Positions 8,297 through 17,811 of a stretch of DNA of 60,391 nucleotides are shown here, piece by piece; positions within the stretch are counted from its first letter, which is position 1, and each line of letters starts with the position of its first letter. The DNA is from Clostridium senegalense JC122. Its GTDB lineage: Bacteria > Bacillota > Clostridia > Clostridiales > Clostridiaceae. The position numbers were made by a program, and so were the translations under genes. Where the stretch lies: NCBI RefSeq assembly GCF_000285575.1, contig NZ_HE611050.1:1106802-1167192 (forward strand), read 5' to 3'. The notes under the pieces are model-generated. The model did no database searches. It was not told where the DNA came from and saw only the letters and a list, made by a program, of their open reading frames with translations.

Positions 8297-8991
8297 TCTT
8301 TTCCTCCTACTGCCGAACAAATCAACTGAGATAGCGAATTAATTATTGAATTAACATTCTCTATAATTCTATTTTTCAAATCATCATCATCATTGTTATA
8401 CATCTCAATTATTTCAAACTGTAACTCCTGTAAAGCACAACGAAGTGTGTGCATTTTCAAAATTACATTGCCTTTTTTAAGCTGAATATGAAATTCTGTT
8501 ATTTCAAAACAATCATCCAACTCAGTTATGAAATTTGATGAATTCATTCCACTGCACTCTTTACAATTAATAGTTTCAAGAGTACCTTTCCCATTCACAA
8601 CATTTCTAACATTTGATATTTTTTTGCCCAAGTTTATAATGTTTTGTGCTAAAAAAATATCTTCTCTTAATATTTCACTACTAGTAACAAGAAATACTGC
8701 CTCTATAGATTTTAACTTATAATAAAGCTTCCTCTTTAAATTAAGGTCAATGTTTCTCACTTGCTTTGCTGTTTCAGCCTGCTTGCTTTCAGTATGTTTG
8801 TCTTCATTCTGATTGCTTTGAGGAACTTTTTTCTTTACTTTTAAAGCTTTATCATTTATTTCTATTCTCTTATCAGACAAATATTGAGCTGCTCCAGGTG
8901 TAAGGCGCTGTCCCTGTTGTAACTTGTAGGTATTAAAAGGTTCTTTTCTGTATAAATCTCTTAAATACTCTTCAGTAATAAATTTCATCAT
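8278..8991 (-). CDS. EutT-like protein (cobalamin adenosyltransferase family, role unclear)
   Basis: A 237-residue protein whose start (KFITEEYLRDLYRK...LTPGAAQYLSDKRIEI) matches the N-terminus of EutT, and whose C-terminal half (LKMHTLRCALQELQFEIIEMY... SLSQLICSAVGG) fits the EutT adenosyltransferase helices. EutT makes adenosylcobalamin for ethanolamine lyase, but CutC needs no B12. The EutT metal motif (His followed by CCxxC) is not seen; only a CKEC pair is present. The protein may therefore have been repurposed or bind another ligand. The middle (residues about 55-85) is a charged linker. Family assignment is fair, function open. Confidence 0.65.
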   Translation of the reverse strand: MMKFITEEYLRDLYRKEPFNTYKLQQGQRLTPGAAQYLSDKRIEINDKALKVKKKVPQSNQNEDKHTESKQAETAKQVRNIDLNLKRKLYYKLKSIEAVFLVTSSEILREDIFLAQNIINLGKKISNVRNVVNGKGTLETINCKECSGMNSSNFITELDDCFEITEFHIQLKKGNVILKMHTLRCALQELQFEIIEMYNNDDDDLKNRIIENVNSIINSLSQLICSAVGGKECQRKE

Positions 8992-8997
8992 TGACCT

Positions 8998-9444
8998 TTA
9001 CTCCTCACCTTTTTCAAATAAATACTTCTTTAAAGCATCAATTCCTGTTCCCATAGGAAAACTAATATGAAAATACGGCTCTGATATACCTATATCCTTT
9101 AACTGTTGCAAACATTTCTCTTCATTTTCAGATGATAAGTCACATTTTGTTATAACCCCAATTACTGGACATCTAAAACACTTTGCAAATCCAGGGGAAT
9201 ACATTTCAGTACAATTAGATTGATCAATCAACATAAGCACATGAGATGCATCTTGAGCTGTTGCAATTATATGCTTGTACATCCATGAATTTTCTACATA
9301 GGCTCCTGGAACATCAATGGTATTTTTGCCATAAAGCAAATCCTGTGTTCGTCTTAAAGGACCTTCATAATCATTCAATGCATTAATTAATGTAGTTTTG
9401 CCACATCCTGAAGGGCCAATTACCATTATGCGCTTTTTCTTCAT
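8998..9444 (-). CDS. EutP/PduV-like small GTPase
   Basis: A 148-residue Ras-like P-loop protein: Walker A GPSGCGKT (residues 10-17), a G3-like [10 protein letters not shown] region and the specificity motif TKCDLS. EutP/PduV proteins associate with microcompartments; roles proposed include compartment positioning and, for EutP, acetate-kinase activity. The ATG overlaps the stop of the EutS-like shell gene (ATGA), so the two are coupled. It is full length compared with EutP. Confidence 0.9.
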   Translation of the reverse strand: MKKKRIMVIGPSGCGKTTLINALNDYEGPLRRTQDLLYGKNTIDVPGAYVENSWMYKHIIATAQDASHVLMLIDQSNCTEMYSPGFAKCFRCPVIGVITKCDLSSENEEKCLQQLKDIGISEPYFHISFPMGTGIDALKKYLFEKGEE

Positions 9445-9794
9445 GTTCTTGTAATAATAGCTGGAGTAAATCCAAGCATATCCCTTAACGTATTATTCAC
9501 TGCCTCAAGTGCTGTTTCAACGCTTTGAACATCTCCATTTATTACAACTGAACCTGTAAAACGATCAAGGAATCCAATTTTAACATCTGCAACTTTTGTG
9601 GCAACATCTGCTGCAATTATGGCACTTTCATATGGAGAAAGGGTTAAAATACCTATTGCTCCTTTTTCATCAATCCCTAGACGGTCATATATATCAGTCA
9701 TAGGTGATGCAATAACATGAGCTATGGTAATCTGTTTTCCTGGAACTGACTCTTGTATAATACGCTGTATATTTCTATCAAGTGAATTTTCCAT
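9441..9794 (-). CDS. EutS/PduU-like circularly permuted BMC shell protein
   Basis: A 117-residue permuted BMC protein: an N-terminal stretch ([19 protein letters not shown]) that forms the small beta-barrel over the hexamer in EutS/PduU, then [45 protein letters not shown], which is the BMC core. The family usually has a bent or closed hexamer pore. It lies between cutD and the EutP-like gene, spaced 33 bp from cutD. Confidence 0.93.
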   Translation of the reverse strand: MENSLDRNIQRIIQESVPGKQITIAHVIASPMTDIYDRLGIDEKGAIGILTLSPYESAIIAADVATKVADVKIGFLDRFTGSVVINGDVQSVETALEAVNNTLRDMLGFTPAIITRT

Positions 9795-9827
9795 AAACCT
9801 TACCTCCCATCTTATTATCTATTTAAA

Positions 9828-10781
9828 TTAATGGCGGATTACTTCTACAGGTAAATCGTATTTTTTAATCCATCCTTCTATTCTATCTAAATCTTCACTT
9901 TTCAAACTTGGGTCATCCTTTATAGGATATTCAATTCCTAGTTGGTTGTATTTATTTACCCCCATTTTATGATATGGAAGTAAATCAACTCCTCTAAAAT
10001 TCTTATAATCTTTATATGGTTCTAAAAGTTCCATAACTTTTTCAATATCTTCTTGAGAATCATTTACACCTTTTAATAAAGGCATACGAATTTTTACATT
10101 ATATTTGCGACGAAGAAGTTCTGTAAGATTTTCTAAAATCTGTTCATTTCTCACACCTGTTAACTGAAAGTGTCTCTCAGAATCAATATGTTTAATGTCA
10201 AATAGGAATAAATCTGTGAACTCAGCAACCTTAAGTACTGATTCTAGTTTTGCATAACCGCAAGTTTCAATTGCAGTGTTTATGCCTTCTTGCTTACATG
10301 CCATAAGTAAACTACATGCTGCTTCAGGCTGCATTAAAACTTCACCACCACCTAATGTAACTCCACCACCAGACATTTCATAAAAAGTTCTATCTTCTTC
10401 TACAATTTCTAAAAGTTCAGAAATAGTTTTTACTTCTCCAACTATTGATATTGCAGATTTAAGACAAGCACTCTTACATTTACCACATCCGATACAGTCA
10501 ATATCACGATTAACTTCATGCTTTAAAGTTTCATTAGAGATACTATGTATTCCAACAGGGCAAGCAGAAACGCAAGCTCCACAATTAACACATAAATTAC
10601 TTTTAAACATAACTCTATGTTTTTTTATCATTCCTTCAGGATTTGCACACCATTTACAGCGAAGTGGACACCCTTGAAAAAATACTAGAGTTCTTATTCC
10701 ATCTCCATCATACATATTATATTTTTGTATATTAAAAATCGTCGCTTTACGTTCAATTACACCTAAATTTCCATTACTCAT
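9828..10781 (-). CDS. cutD: choline TMA-lyase activating enzyme (radical SAM)
   Basis: A 317-residue glycyl-radical-enzyme activase. The radical-SAM cluster motif is CPLRCKWC (C-x3-C-x2-C), and two ferredoxin-type [4Fe-4S] motifs follow (CVNCGACVSACP and CIGCGKCKSACL), the layout of GRE activases with an inserted cluster domain. It uses S-adenosylmethionine to abstract hydrogen from Gly820 of CutC, leaving 5'-deoxyadenosine. I prefer the ATG at 10781: GGAG is 10 bases upstream of it but only 1 base from the ATG at 10790. It follows cutC after 131 bp containing a perfect hairpin. Confidence 0.94.
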   Translation of the reverse strand: MSNGNLGVIERKATIFNIQKYNMYDGDGIRTLVFFQGCPLRCKWCANPEGMIKKHRVMFKSNLCVNCGACVSACPVGIHSISNETLKHEVNRDIDCIGCGKCKSACLKSAISIVGEVKTISELLEIVEEDRTFYEMSGGGVTLGGGEVLMQPEAACSLLMACKQEGINTAIETCGYAKLESVLKVAEFTDLFLFDIKHIDSERHFQLTGVRNEQILENLTELLRRKYNVKIRMPLLKGVNDSQEDIEKVMELLEPYKDYKNFRGVDLLPYHKMGVNKYNQLGIEYPIKDDPSLKSEDLDRIEGWIKKYDLPVEVIRH

Positions 10782-10842
10782 ATTCTTCATTCTCCAGTTT
10801 CATTTACTTTGATTTTTAATATATGTCTTAATTGAAATCTAT

Positions 10843-10867
10843 AATCTACAGAATAAATCTGTAGATT
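10843..10867 (-). other. intercistronic hairpin between cutC and cutD
   Basis: A perfect 10-bp stem (10843-10852 with 10858-10867) and 5-base loop, without a good T-run after it on the minus strand. It is more likely a partial terminator or an mRNA 3'-end stabiliser than a full stop. It would let cutC be expressed above cutD. Confidence 0.6.
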
Positions 10868-10921
10868 ACAGACTTTATAAAATTTAATCTAACTAATTTC
10901 TTTTTTAAACTTTAAATTTTA

Positions 10922-13459
10922 TTAGAAATGTGTAAGCATAGTTCTACTGATTATTTCATCTTGAACATCTTTACATAACTCAACAAAGAATGCACTATAT
11001 CCAGCAACACGAACGATTAAGTCACGATATTGGTCTGGGTGTTTTTGTGCCTCTATTAAAGTTTGGTTATCTAAGTAGTTAAACTGCATTTCTCCAAGTT
11101 GAAGAGCACACGCACTACGTAATAATGTTATTATTCCTTGCTCTCCTTCTTTTGTATCTAAAAGACCAGATATTAACTTGAAGTTATGAACCATTCCTAT
11201 ATTCATATCTTCACAAGACATTTTAGAAACAGATTTTATTATAGCAGTAGGTCCTTTATAATCTGCTCCTTGTGATGGACTTATACCATCTGATAATGGC
11301 ATCCATGCTCTACGTCCATTTGCAGTAGCTCCAGTCATTTGTCCAAATGGAGTATTATTTGAGATTGATAAAGTACCATGGCTAAGCACTGAATATAATG
11401 TTTTATATTTACGATGCTCTTGTTCAGTAAAGTTGATTAAGTCAGCAGCAATATAATCTGCATAATCATCATCGTTACCGTATTTAGGTGCTTCTAAACA
11501 ATCTTTTCTTAATCTTTCATATCCAACAAAATCAGCTTTTAATGCTTCATTCATTTCTTGTAAAGTATATTTTTTCTCTTCAAATACTAATTTCTTTATA
11601 GCAGCCATAGAATCTGCATAAGTAGCTAAACCACTCCATACAACTCCTGGTCCGAAGTTGTACATAGCTCCACCAGCTTCTACACCTCTACCATTTTCCA
11701 TACAGCCTTCATACATCATAGACATAAGTGGTTTTGGTGCAAGATCTCTGTGAACACGTTGAGAAATTACTGTAGCAACACTTGTCCATTTAGTAATATA
11801 TTTAATTTGCTCTTTAACAGCTGCTTCAAATTGCTCATAAGTTTTGAAGTTATTTAAATCTCCCATGTCTGGACATACTTGCTTGCCATACCATAGTGGT
11901 ACACCATGATTAAGAACAAGTTCTATACATATTGGCCATTGAGTATATCCTGTAGAAGTCCATTGATATAATCTTCCTGATTTTTGAGGCTCTACGCATC
12001 CCATTAAACAGTAGTCTCTTGCATCTTCTATAGAAACTCCTTTTGCTAACATCATTTTTATATGAACATCATCAAAGTGACATGCTGGGAATCCCATACC
12101 TGCACGAATAACTTCAACAATCTTCTTAAGATATTTGTGTGGTGATGCTTTATGTATACGACAAGCTAAAGTTGGTTGATATATTTTAACGTGACGAACT
12201 GCATCCATTAAAAGATATGTTAACTCGTTTGTAGCGTCACGACCTTCTCTTGTAACTCCACCTAAACACATGTTAACGAATGGTTGGTAACCTGCAAAGA
12301 ATTTAGATGCGCCTTCGCTTGTTAACCACATCATTTCAGACATTTTTATAAGCATACAACCTGCTAATTCAAATGCTTCAAAATCATTCATACGTCCTGA
12401 TTCTATATCATTTTTGTAGAATTCATACATATATTGGTCAACACGTCCTATAGACATACCTGTTTGGTTCTCTTCAACTACAAGTAATGATTCTATAGTC
12501 CAAACCGCTTGTATTGCTTCCCAGAAATTAGTTGGTTTGTGAGCTGGAACTTTTGCATTTACTTCAGATATTTTTAAAAGTTCAGCTTTACGCTTAGGGT
12601 TAGTTTCTTTTGCAGCTAATTGTGCAGCATACTCTGACATACGTTTAGCATATATCATAACCCCTTCTGCAGTATCTATTAATGATTTGTAGAAGTAAAT
12701 TTTTTCTATATCTTCTGGTATTTCGTAGCTAAGTCCTTCTAATTTTTCTTCTGCTTCTCTTATTATGTCAAGCATACCTTTTTTCATTAATATAACATCA
12801 TATCCTGGATTAGAGTCTCCTCCTCCATTTAATGCGTGATATGAACAATCTGAAACAAAAGATTCTCCTGAAAGTTCCCATACACCTGCTTCACGGTATT
12901 GGCTTTCGCAATATTCATCAACTGATTTTCCATTCCAGAATGGAAATATCTCTTCACGTAATACTTTTTTATCTTCTTCTGCTAAATAGAATGGATCTTG
13001 TGGTCTTGTTCCTATTGTATCGATTTCTTCTTCTAGCCATCTCCAAGATATCTCAGGAGAGAATGCTCCAGCACGAGGTTTTCCGTTTGGTGCTCCAACT
13101 ATAAGCTCATGATCTTGAATTACTAATGGTGCAGTTTCACAACAATATTTAAAACACTTACCACGTAAAATTGCCTTAGGCATTCCAGGGTTTTCTTTTA
13201 CCATTTTAGTTATAGCTCTTGCACGGTGAATTGTTATTGATGGTACATGCTTTAAATAGTTTTCTTTTAATTTAACTAAACGCTCTGTCATTCCATCTGG
13301 AATTTCACCATTATTCTCACATACAACATTAGTTGTTGTTTCTTCTTTTGTTATATCATTAGAAACTTTCTTAAACATTTCCATTAAACCAGCACGTTCT
13401 TCATCAGACATGTTTTTTGTAGCTTCCATAAATTTATTTGTAAACTCACGAATATCCAC
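10922..13459 (-). CDS. cutC: choline trimethylamine-lyase (glycyl radical enzyme)
   Basis: An 845-residue glycyl radical enzyme that cleaves choline to trimethylamine and acetaldehyde. Residues match those known from the Desulfovibrio alaskensis enzyme with an offset of one: Tyr207, Asp215 ([10 protein letters not shown]), Cys488 and Glu490 ([10 protein letters not shown]), Thr501, Tyr505, and the radical Gly820 (RVAGYSAFF). The GCVEPQ motif separates it from glycerol/propanediol dehydratases and PFL. Residues 1-45 are an extra helical region ([12 protein letters not shown]... GLMEMFKK), a likely encapsulation peptide. Translation starts at GTG with GAGG seven bases upstream. This gene sets the substrate of the whole compartment. 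Confidence 0.96.
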   Translation of the reverse strand: MDIREFTNKFMEATKNMSDEERAGLMEMFKKVSNDITKEETTTNVVCENNGEIPDGMTERLVKLKENYLKHVPSITIHRARAITKMVKENPGMPKAILRGKCFKYCCETAPLVIQDHELIVGAPNGKPRAGAFSPEISWRWLEEEIDTIGTRPQDPFYLAEEDKKVLREEIFPFWNGKSVDEYCESQYREAGVWELSGESFVSDCSYHALNGGGDSNPGYDVILMKKGMLDIIREAEEKLEGLSYEIPEDIEKIYFYKSLIDTAEGVMIYAKRMSEYAAQLAAKETNPKRKAELLKISEVNAKVPAHKPTNFWEAIQAVWTIESLLVVEENQTGMSIGRVDQYMYEFYKNDIESGRMNDFEAFELAGCMLIKMSEMMWLTSEGASKFFAGYQPFVNMCLGGVTREGRDATNELTYLLMDAVRHVKIYQPTLACRIHKASPHKYLKKIVEVIRAGMGFPACHFDDVHIKMMLAKGVSIEDARDYCLMGCVEPQKSGRLYQWTSTGYTQWPICIELVLNHGVPLWYGKQVCPDMGDLNNFKTYEQFEAAVKEQIKYITKWTSVATVISQRVHRDLAPKPLMSMMYEGCMENGRGVEAGGAMYNFGPGVVWSGLATYADSMAAIKKLVFEEKKYTLQEMNEALKADFVGYERLRKDCLEAPKYGNDDDYADYIAADLINFTEQEHRKYKTLYSVLSHGTLSISNNTPFGQMTGATANGRRAWMPLSDGISPSQGADYKGPTAIIKSVSKMSCEDMNIGMVHNFKLISGLLDTKEGEQGIITLLRSACALQLGEMQFNYLDNQTLIEAQKHPDQYRDLIVRVAGYSAFFVELCKDVQDEIISRTMLTHF

Positions 13460-13506
13460 TTTATTACCTCACATTCTTTAATCTATTTAAATATTAAATA
13501 TATTTT

Positions 13507-14994
13507 TTACTTTAATTCATATAGAATTTTTTTCAAAACACTTTCTAATAATTTGAAGTTATCACTTTCATTTGAATTATTATTTAAAACTGCATATGAA
13601 GAATTCTCTTTAACCTCTACTGCATTAACAATTTCATCTACTTTACGAACCCCATATCCAATTTTACGTACATATATCAAATTCATAGGTGAAACATTGT
13701 CTGAAGTCATTCCTTGACCTGCAGACCCACTTCCTAAAGTCATTGAAGGAAATAAATTTGTAGTAGCTCCCATACTTCCGAAAGTTCCTGAAGTATTAAC
13801 AAGCACTCTACCAACCGGTTTCTTCAATGCAAATTGATGAATAACTTCTTCATCCTTGGAATGTATAACGAGTGTATGTCCATGTCGTTCACTCAACAAT
13901 AACTCTATACATTTTTCACAAGCATGCATCCAGTCATCTTCTATATAAAAAGCTAATACTGGACAAAGTTTTTCTCTTGAATAAGGGTTACTTTGAGAAA
14001 CAAATTTTTGTTTACAAATAAGTACCCTCACATCTTCTGGAACAGTAAAGCCAGCTTTTTTAGCTAAAAACTGTGGTGATTTACCAACCATCTCTAGGTC
14101 AAGACTTCCATCTTTATAAAAGAATATTTTTCCCAACCTTTCAGCTTCCTCTTCTGTCATAAAATATCCACCATTTTTTTGAAGTTCATTTTTAACTTCA
14201 CTTGCAATACAACTATCTACAACAATTGATTGCTCTGCAGCAGATACAACTCCATAATCAAAGTTCTTGCTAACAATAATATCTTTAACAGCCTGTTCTA
14301 TATCAGCAGTACGCTCTATAAAAGCTGGACCATTACCATTGCCACCATATATAACTGGTTTACCAGATTTATAGGCTTCATCAAGCATTTCTGGAACACC
14401 AGTATTCATTATAAGTGAAGCACTTTTATGATTCATAAGTTCTAATGAACCACTTTTCATTACTGTATGTAAGTATGCAAGAGCACCTTCTGGAAGTCCT
14501 ACACCTTCTGCAGCTCGAATTAAAATATCAACTACTTTAAAAATTGTATTCTTAGCTCTTGGATGAGGCGAGAATATAATTGCATTCCCTGATTTAATTG
14601 CAATTAACGCTTTATATATTGTTGTAGAAACAGGACTTGTAGCTGGACAAAAGGCTATAATAACCCCCATTGGAACGCCGACATCCATTGTGTTATTTTC
14701 TTTATCTTTGTTAATTACCCCTACACAATTCATGCCTTTAAGTCTATTTTTTAGATACTTACATACAAAGCGATTTTTAATATATTTATCTTCCCACTTT
14801 CCATATTCAGTTTCTTCATTAGACATTTTTGCAAGTTCCTTTAAATGTTTTTCAACTTCTTCAGCCATACGTTCAACTATCTCATCAAGTTTTTCTTGTG
14901 GGAAAGTCGCTAATTTTTTTTGTGCCTCATAAGCATTTTCAACAAGAATTCTAGCTTCTTGAATGGAGAGTAAATCATTATCTATAATATTCAT
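13507..14994 (-). CDS. BMC aldehyde dehydrogenase homologue lacking the catalytic Cys
   Basis: A 495-residue paralogue of the acylating dehydrogenase at 3763-5373; the two align without gaps over the first 251 residues. At the catalytic position its motif is GVVSAAEQS: codon 251 is TCT (Ser) where the paralogue has TGT (Cys251). The rest of the fold is intact (VGVPMGVIIAFCPATSP, FSPHPRAK, STFGSMGATTNLFPS), and the C-terminus has a helix FKLLESVLKKILYEL after an Asn/Ser linker, as for encapsulation. The gene lies directly upstream of cutC (48 bp). It is probably not a normal CoA-acylating enzyme; a structural, scaffolding or cofactor-binding role is possible. Confidence 0.9.
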   Translation of the reverse strand: MNIIDNDLLSIQEARILVENAYEAQKKLATFPQEKLDEIVERMAEEVEKHLKELAKMSNEETEYGKWEDKYIKNRFVCKYLKNRLKGMNCVGVINKDKENNTMDVGVPMGVIIAFCPATSPVSTTIYKALIAIKSGNAIIFSPHPRAKNTIFKVVDILIRAAEGVGLPEGALAYLHTVMKSGSLELMNHKSASLIMNTGVPEMLDEAYKSGKPVIYGGNGNGPAFIERTADIEQAVKDIIVSKNFDYGVVSAAEQSIVVDSCIASEVKNELQKNGGYFMTEEEAERLGKIFFYKDGSLDLEMVGKSPQFLAKKAGFTVPEDVRVLICKQKFVSQSNPYSREKLCPVLAFYIEDDWMHACEKCIELLLSERHGHTLVIHSKDEEVIHQFALKKPVGRVLVNTSGTFGSMGATTNLFPSMTLGSGSAGQGMTSDNVSPMNLIYVRKIGYGVRKVDEIVNAVEVKENSSYAVLNNNSNESDNFKLLESVLKKILYELK

Positions 14995-15029
14995 TTTCTC
15001 CCCCCCTCTCCTTAGAAAAAATTTTACTT

Positions 15030-15338
15030 TTACTCAGCTATAAGATTTACAAGCTCGTAACGTTTTATTATTTTTTCAATATCTTGGTGTGGTCTTGGAA
15101 TAACCATTGAACTATACAGATTTGCACCTTCCATTGCTTCAACTGCTGCAACACCAGCATCTACTGCGGCCTTACAAGCTCCAACATCTCCACGAACTAA
15201 TACAGTTATATATCCTGATGCAACATTTGCATAGCCTTCAAGTTCAACATTTGATGCTTTACACATTGCATCTGCTGCCTCTAAAGCAAAAACTAAACCA
15301 AAAGTCTCAACTAGCCCTAAAGCTTCATATCTTGCCAT
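15030..15338 (-). CDS. BMC-H shell protein
   Basis: A 102-residue single BMC domain: YEALGLVETFGLVFALEAADAM, pore region GYANVASGYITVLVRGDVGAC, then VIPRPHQDIEKI. The pore loop differs from the GGG type of the shell protein at 2708-2998, so this tile probably has another permeability. GAAAGG precedes the ATG. It follows another BMC gene by 25 bp and precedes the inactive-type aldehyde dehydrogenase. Confidence 0.94.
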   Translation of the reverse strand: MARYEALGLVETFGLVFALEAADAMCKASNVELEGYANVASGYITVLVRGDVGACKAAVDAGVAAVEAMEGANLYSSMVIPRPHQDIEKIIKRYELVNLIAE

Positions 15339-15363
15339 ATGTATATCATTTCCTTTCTATATC

Positions 15364-15660
15364 TTATAAATCAATATCGTGTACTGAAACAATATCGCCA
15401 ACCGGTCTAATAGGACGTGGCATAACATTGTGTGCTGTTAAAGTTCCAACTGATGCTGCTGCTTTAGCTCCTGCTTCTACTGCAGATTTCACTGCTCCAA
15501 CATCACCTTTTACCATAATTGTTACAAGAGTAGATCCAATATTTTCATATGAAATCAGCTCAACATTTGCTGCTTTAAGCATTTGGTCTGCAGCATGAAG
15601 TGCAGGAACTAACCCTATTGTTTCTACAAGACCTAGTGCCTCATTTCCATAATATCTCAT
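15364..15660 (-). CDS. BMC-H shell protein
   Basis: A 98-residue single BMC domain: EALGLVETIGLVPALHAADQML, pore region ENIGSTLVTIMVKGDVGAVKSAV, then NVMPRPIRPV in place of the usual IPRPH. It is the first shell gene of the operon and has a strong GGAGG site. A 284-bp gap separates it from the preceding 88-residue gene, leaving room for an additional promoter, though I could not single one out. Confidence 0.94.
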   Translation of the reverse strand: MRYYGNEALGLVETIGLVPALHAADQMLKAANVELISYENIGSTLVTIMVKGDVGAVKSAVEAGAKAAASVGTLTAHNVMPRPIRPVGDIVSVHDIDL

Positions 15661-15944
15661 TGATAAGTCCTCCTTCTTGATTTTAGCTTGTACATTAGTC
15701 CGCTAAATCACACAACTTGTATATATTTTGTATGTTTATATGTATTTTTGGTTTGTTGTATATGTTTATTAGATTTCTTACCTTTTTATAAAAGTAATAA
15801 TATTTTTTATAGTAAAAATTTTCTAATAATTTTATTCTAAAGTATTTTATTAAGAATAATTTTTCAATAATAATTACTAAAATAATTACTTAACTATAAA
15901 TTTAAGAGATTTCTAAATCATTTAACTTTTGTTAATGCTAAAAA

Positions 15945-16211
15945 TTAATCTTTAATAAATTTATTAATTGTAGCAGCTCCTTCTTCATGTGCATGATAAT
16001 AAACTCTTAACTCTTTATTTTTGTCTAAATCAATTCTTGTTTCTTCAACAAGTCCGTTTGCTTCAGCTGTCATTAAAGCATTAATTATAGATTTTTTATT
16101 AAACGCCTTAAAATTTCCATACTCGCCTTTTAATGCATCCATAACATCATCAGCACAAGCTTCTTCAACTTTAGTAAAGTATTTTAAGATTGCATAGTTA
16201 AGTGGTTTCAT
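15945..16211 (-). CDS. small winged-helix-like protein of unknown function
   Basis: An 88-residue protein (MKPLNYAILKYFTKVEEACADDVMDALKGEYGNFKAFNKKSIINALMTAEANGLVEE... in outline). The pattern of three helices followed by a two-stranded wing (ETRIDLDKNKELRVYYHAH) resembles a small winged-helix DNA-binding fold, but I do not recognise a named family. AGGAGG precedes the ATG, and it starts 6 bp after the transporter. Its place in the operon suggests a role in cut-locus control or an accessory role; both are inference. Confidence 0.6.
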   Translation of the reverse strand: MKPLNYAILKYFTKVEEACADDVMDALKGEYGNFKAFNKKSIINALMTAEANGLVEETRIDLDKNKELRVYYHAHEEGAATINKFIKD

Positions 16212-16216
16212 CTATA

Positions 16217-17311
16217 TTAAACCTCCTCTTTTTTTCTTCTAAATAAATCAAGTGGATTCATAGATATTGTAAGTATACCAAACATCATTATTACAGCTCC
16301 GATCCAAGCAACTGAAGGTAATGACCATCCGTCCATTCCACCGTATACTCCTAGTACTAATAAGCAGAATAATGGTCCAAAGAATGAATATGTACCATTA
16401 CATGCAGTACCAAGTCCTGCTCCACACTTACTGTTTGCAGCATACCATGTCATAAATGTCATGAATGATAAAAGACCACTTAAAGCAAACCATATCATTG
16501 CAGGTCCACTTGTGAATGCTTGTACAGCAAGATCTGCAGAAATATTTATTCCACCAGCAATTACTCCAAAGATTGGAACTAAGATAAATAGATTTGCTAT
16601 ACCTGATGTTACTTGACGAATGCAAATTCCAATTTCAGGATCAATCATAGCTGTACCATATCCAGCTACACATCCTTCAAATCCCCATCCTAGAGCTGCA
16701 ATAATTGCTATTAAAATACCAATTATAGTATTTTTTGAAGCACCGCCACTAAAGCCTGTACTACCAATTAAAAAACTAGCACACACACAGACTGCAATAC
16801 CAAAAGCCATACGTTTATTTAATTCCTGCTTATATAAAATTTTACCTAATATAGCAGCAATAGCAGGACAAAGAGCTGATATTGGAACAACTATCGAACC
16901 GGCCATTTGAAGAGCTATAACATACGAAGTACCAGCTATTGGTCCTCCAATAAGAGCAGCTATTATCATAACACGTCCCGGTCTTGTATTAATACATCTT
17001 AAAAAATCGCCAAATTTACCTTTAACTACGGCATATGAAAGAGCCCAAATAGCACTGCACGTATCATTTATCGCATTACCAAGTGCTGCAAGTAAGTATG
17101 CTACAACAAATGCTGATAAGCCTGCTGTATTAACACCATACCAGTCCCCCCAAACTCCTTTAGTCATACCCATCGTTAGAAATGCAGTGTATAATCCATA
17201 GGCAAGTCCTGAAAATAAAGCTAGGGATACACCCTTTTTAAAGAAATTACTTGATAATTTCTTTTTTGCAGCAATTGCTTCTACATTTACTGCTTTTGAA
17301 ACTTCATACAT
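16217..17311 (-). CDS. DMT/EamA-type membrane transporter of the choline locus
   Basis: A 364-residue integral membrane protein with about ten hydrophobic helices in two EamA-like halves (for example GLAYGLYTAFLTMGMTKGVW, VMIIAALIGGPIAGTSYVIAL, VPISALCPAIAAILGKILY, IIGILIAIIAALGWGFEG). It is the first gene of the transcription unit after the MerR regulator, with AAAGGAG before the ATG. Drug/metabolite-type transporters accompany cut clusters, so choline uptake or trimethylamine/ethanol export is a reasonable guess. Substrate and direction are not visible in the sequence. Confidence 0.85.
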   Translation of the reverse strand: MYEVSKAVNVEAIAAKKKLSSNFFKKGVSLALFSGLAYGLYTAFLTMGMTKGVWGDWYGVNTAGLSAFVVAYLLAALGNAINDTCSAIWALSYAVVKGKFGDFLRCINTRPGRVMIIAALIGGPIAGTSYVIALQMAGSIVVPISALCPAIAAILGKILYKQELNKRMAFGIAVCVCASFLIGSTGFSGGASKNTIIGILIAIIAALGWGFEGCVAGYGTAMIDPEIGICIRQVTSGIANLFILVPIFGVIAGGINISADLAVQAFTSGPAMIWFALSGLLSFMTFMTWYAANSKCGAGLGTACNGTYSFFGPLFCLLVLGVYGGMDGWSLPSVAWIGAVIMMFGILTISMNPLDLFRRKKEEV

Positions 17312-17489
17312 AAAATAAAACTCCTTTCAATAAATAATAAATTTTATATAATTAATAAAATATATACTCTTTCAAACTTAACCTTAATAGATTAATATTT
17401 TTGTGATTGTTATAATTCTGGACATTTTATTTTTAAACTCTCAAACAACTTTTCATTTCATACCTTGTAAGTATTTTATTCTCAAATAA

Positions 17490-17521
17490 ATTATAGTCCT
17501 TTCCCTTTGGGGTAAAGTCAA
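17490..17521 (-). promoter_or_regulatory. candidate MerR-type promoter of the cut operon
   Basis: On the minus strand TTGACT (17516-17521) and TATAAT (17490-17495) are separated by 20 bases, longer than the normal 17, as at promoters remodelled by MerR regulators. The spacer contains the dyad TACCCCAAAGGGAAAGG. The start point would lie about 170 bp before the transporter gene. Confidence 0.7.
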
Positions 17522-17769
17522 TATATAATTATTAAAAACATTTAAATAAAATTTAAAATATTATTAATTTAACTTCACTTCCAAATTAATAAACAATTAT
17601 AAAACATTCACAATGTCAGCTATATCAGTTTTTAACATGATAACTATAACCATAATTTTCTTTTGTAGAAAACAATAAATATATCATTAATTCAATTTAA
17701 TTTTAAAAATAAATAAATTTTTTCATTTAATAATATTATGAATTTTTATTTGATACCTCTCAATCCCCT

Positions 17770-17801
17770 TCTATACCTTCCCCTAGGGTCAACGTTTTCA
17801 A
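17770..17801 (-). promoter_or_regulatory. second candidate MerR-type promoter
   Basis: TTGAAA (17796-17801) and TATAGA (17770-17775), again 20 bases apart, with the GC-rich dyad GACCCTAGGGGAAGG in the spacer. It lies just after the stop of the MerR-family gene and points toward the operon. The -10 is weaker than at 17490. Confidence 0.5.
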
Positions 17802-17811
17802 TATACTAAAA

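Noticed and set aside
12832-13104. 90-codon plus-strand frame
   Set aside because: Antisense to cutC and without its own start signals.
15107-15598. 163-codon plus-strand frame
   Set aside because: Antisense to two clear BMC shell genes; the Leu/His-rich product is typical of a shadow frame.
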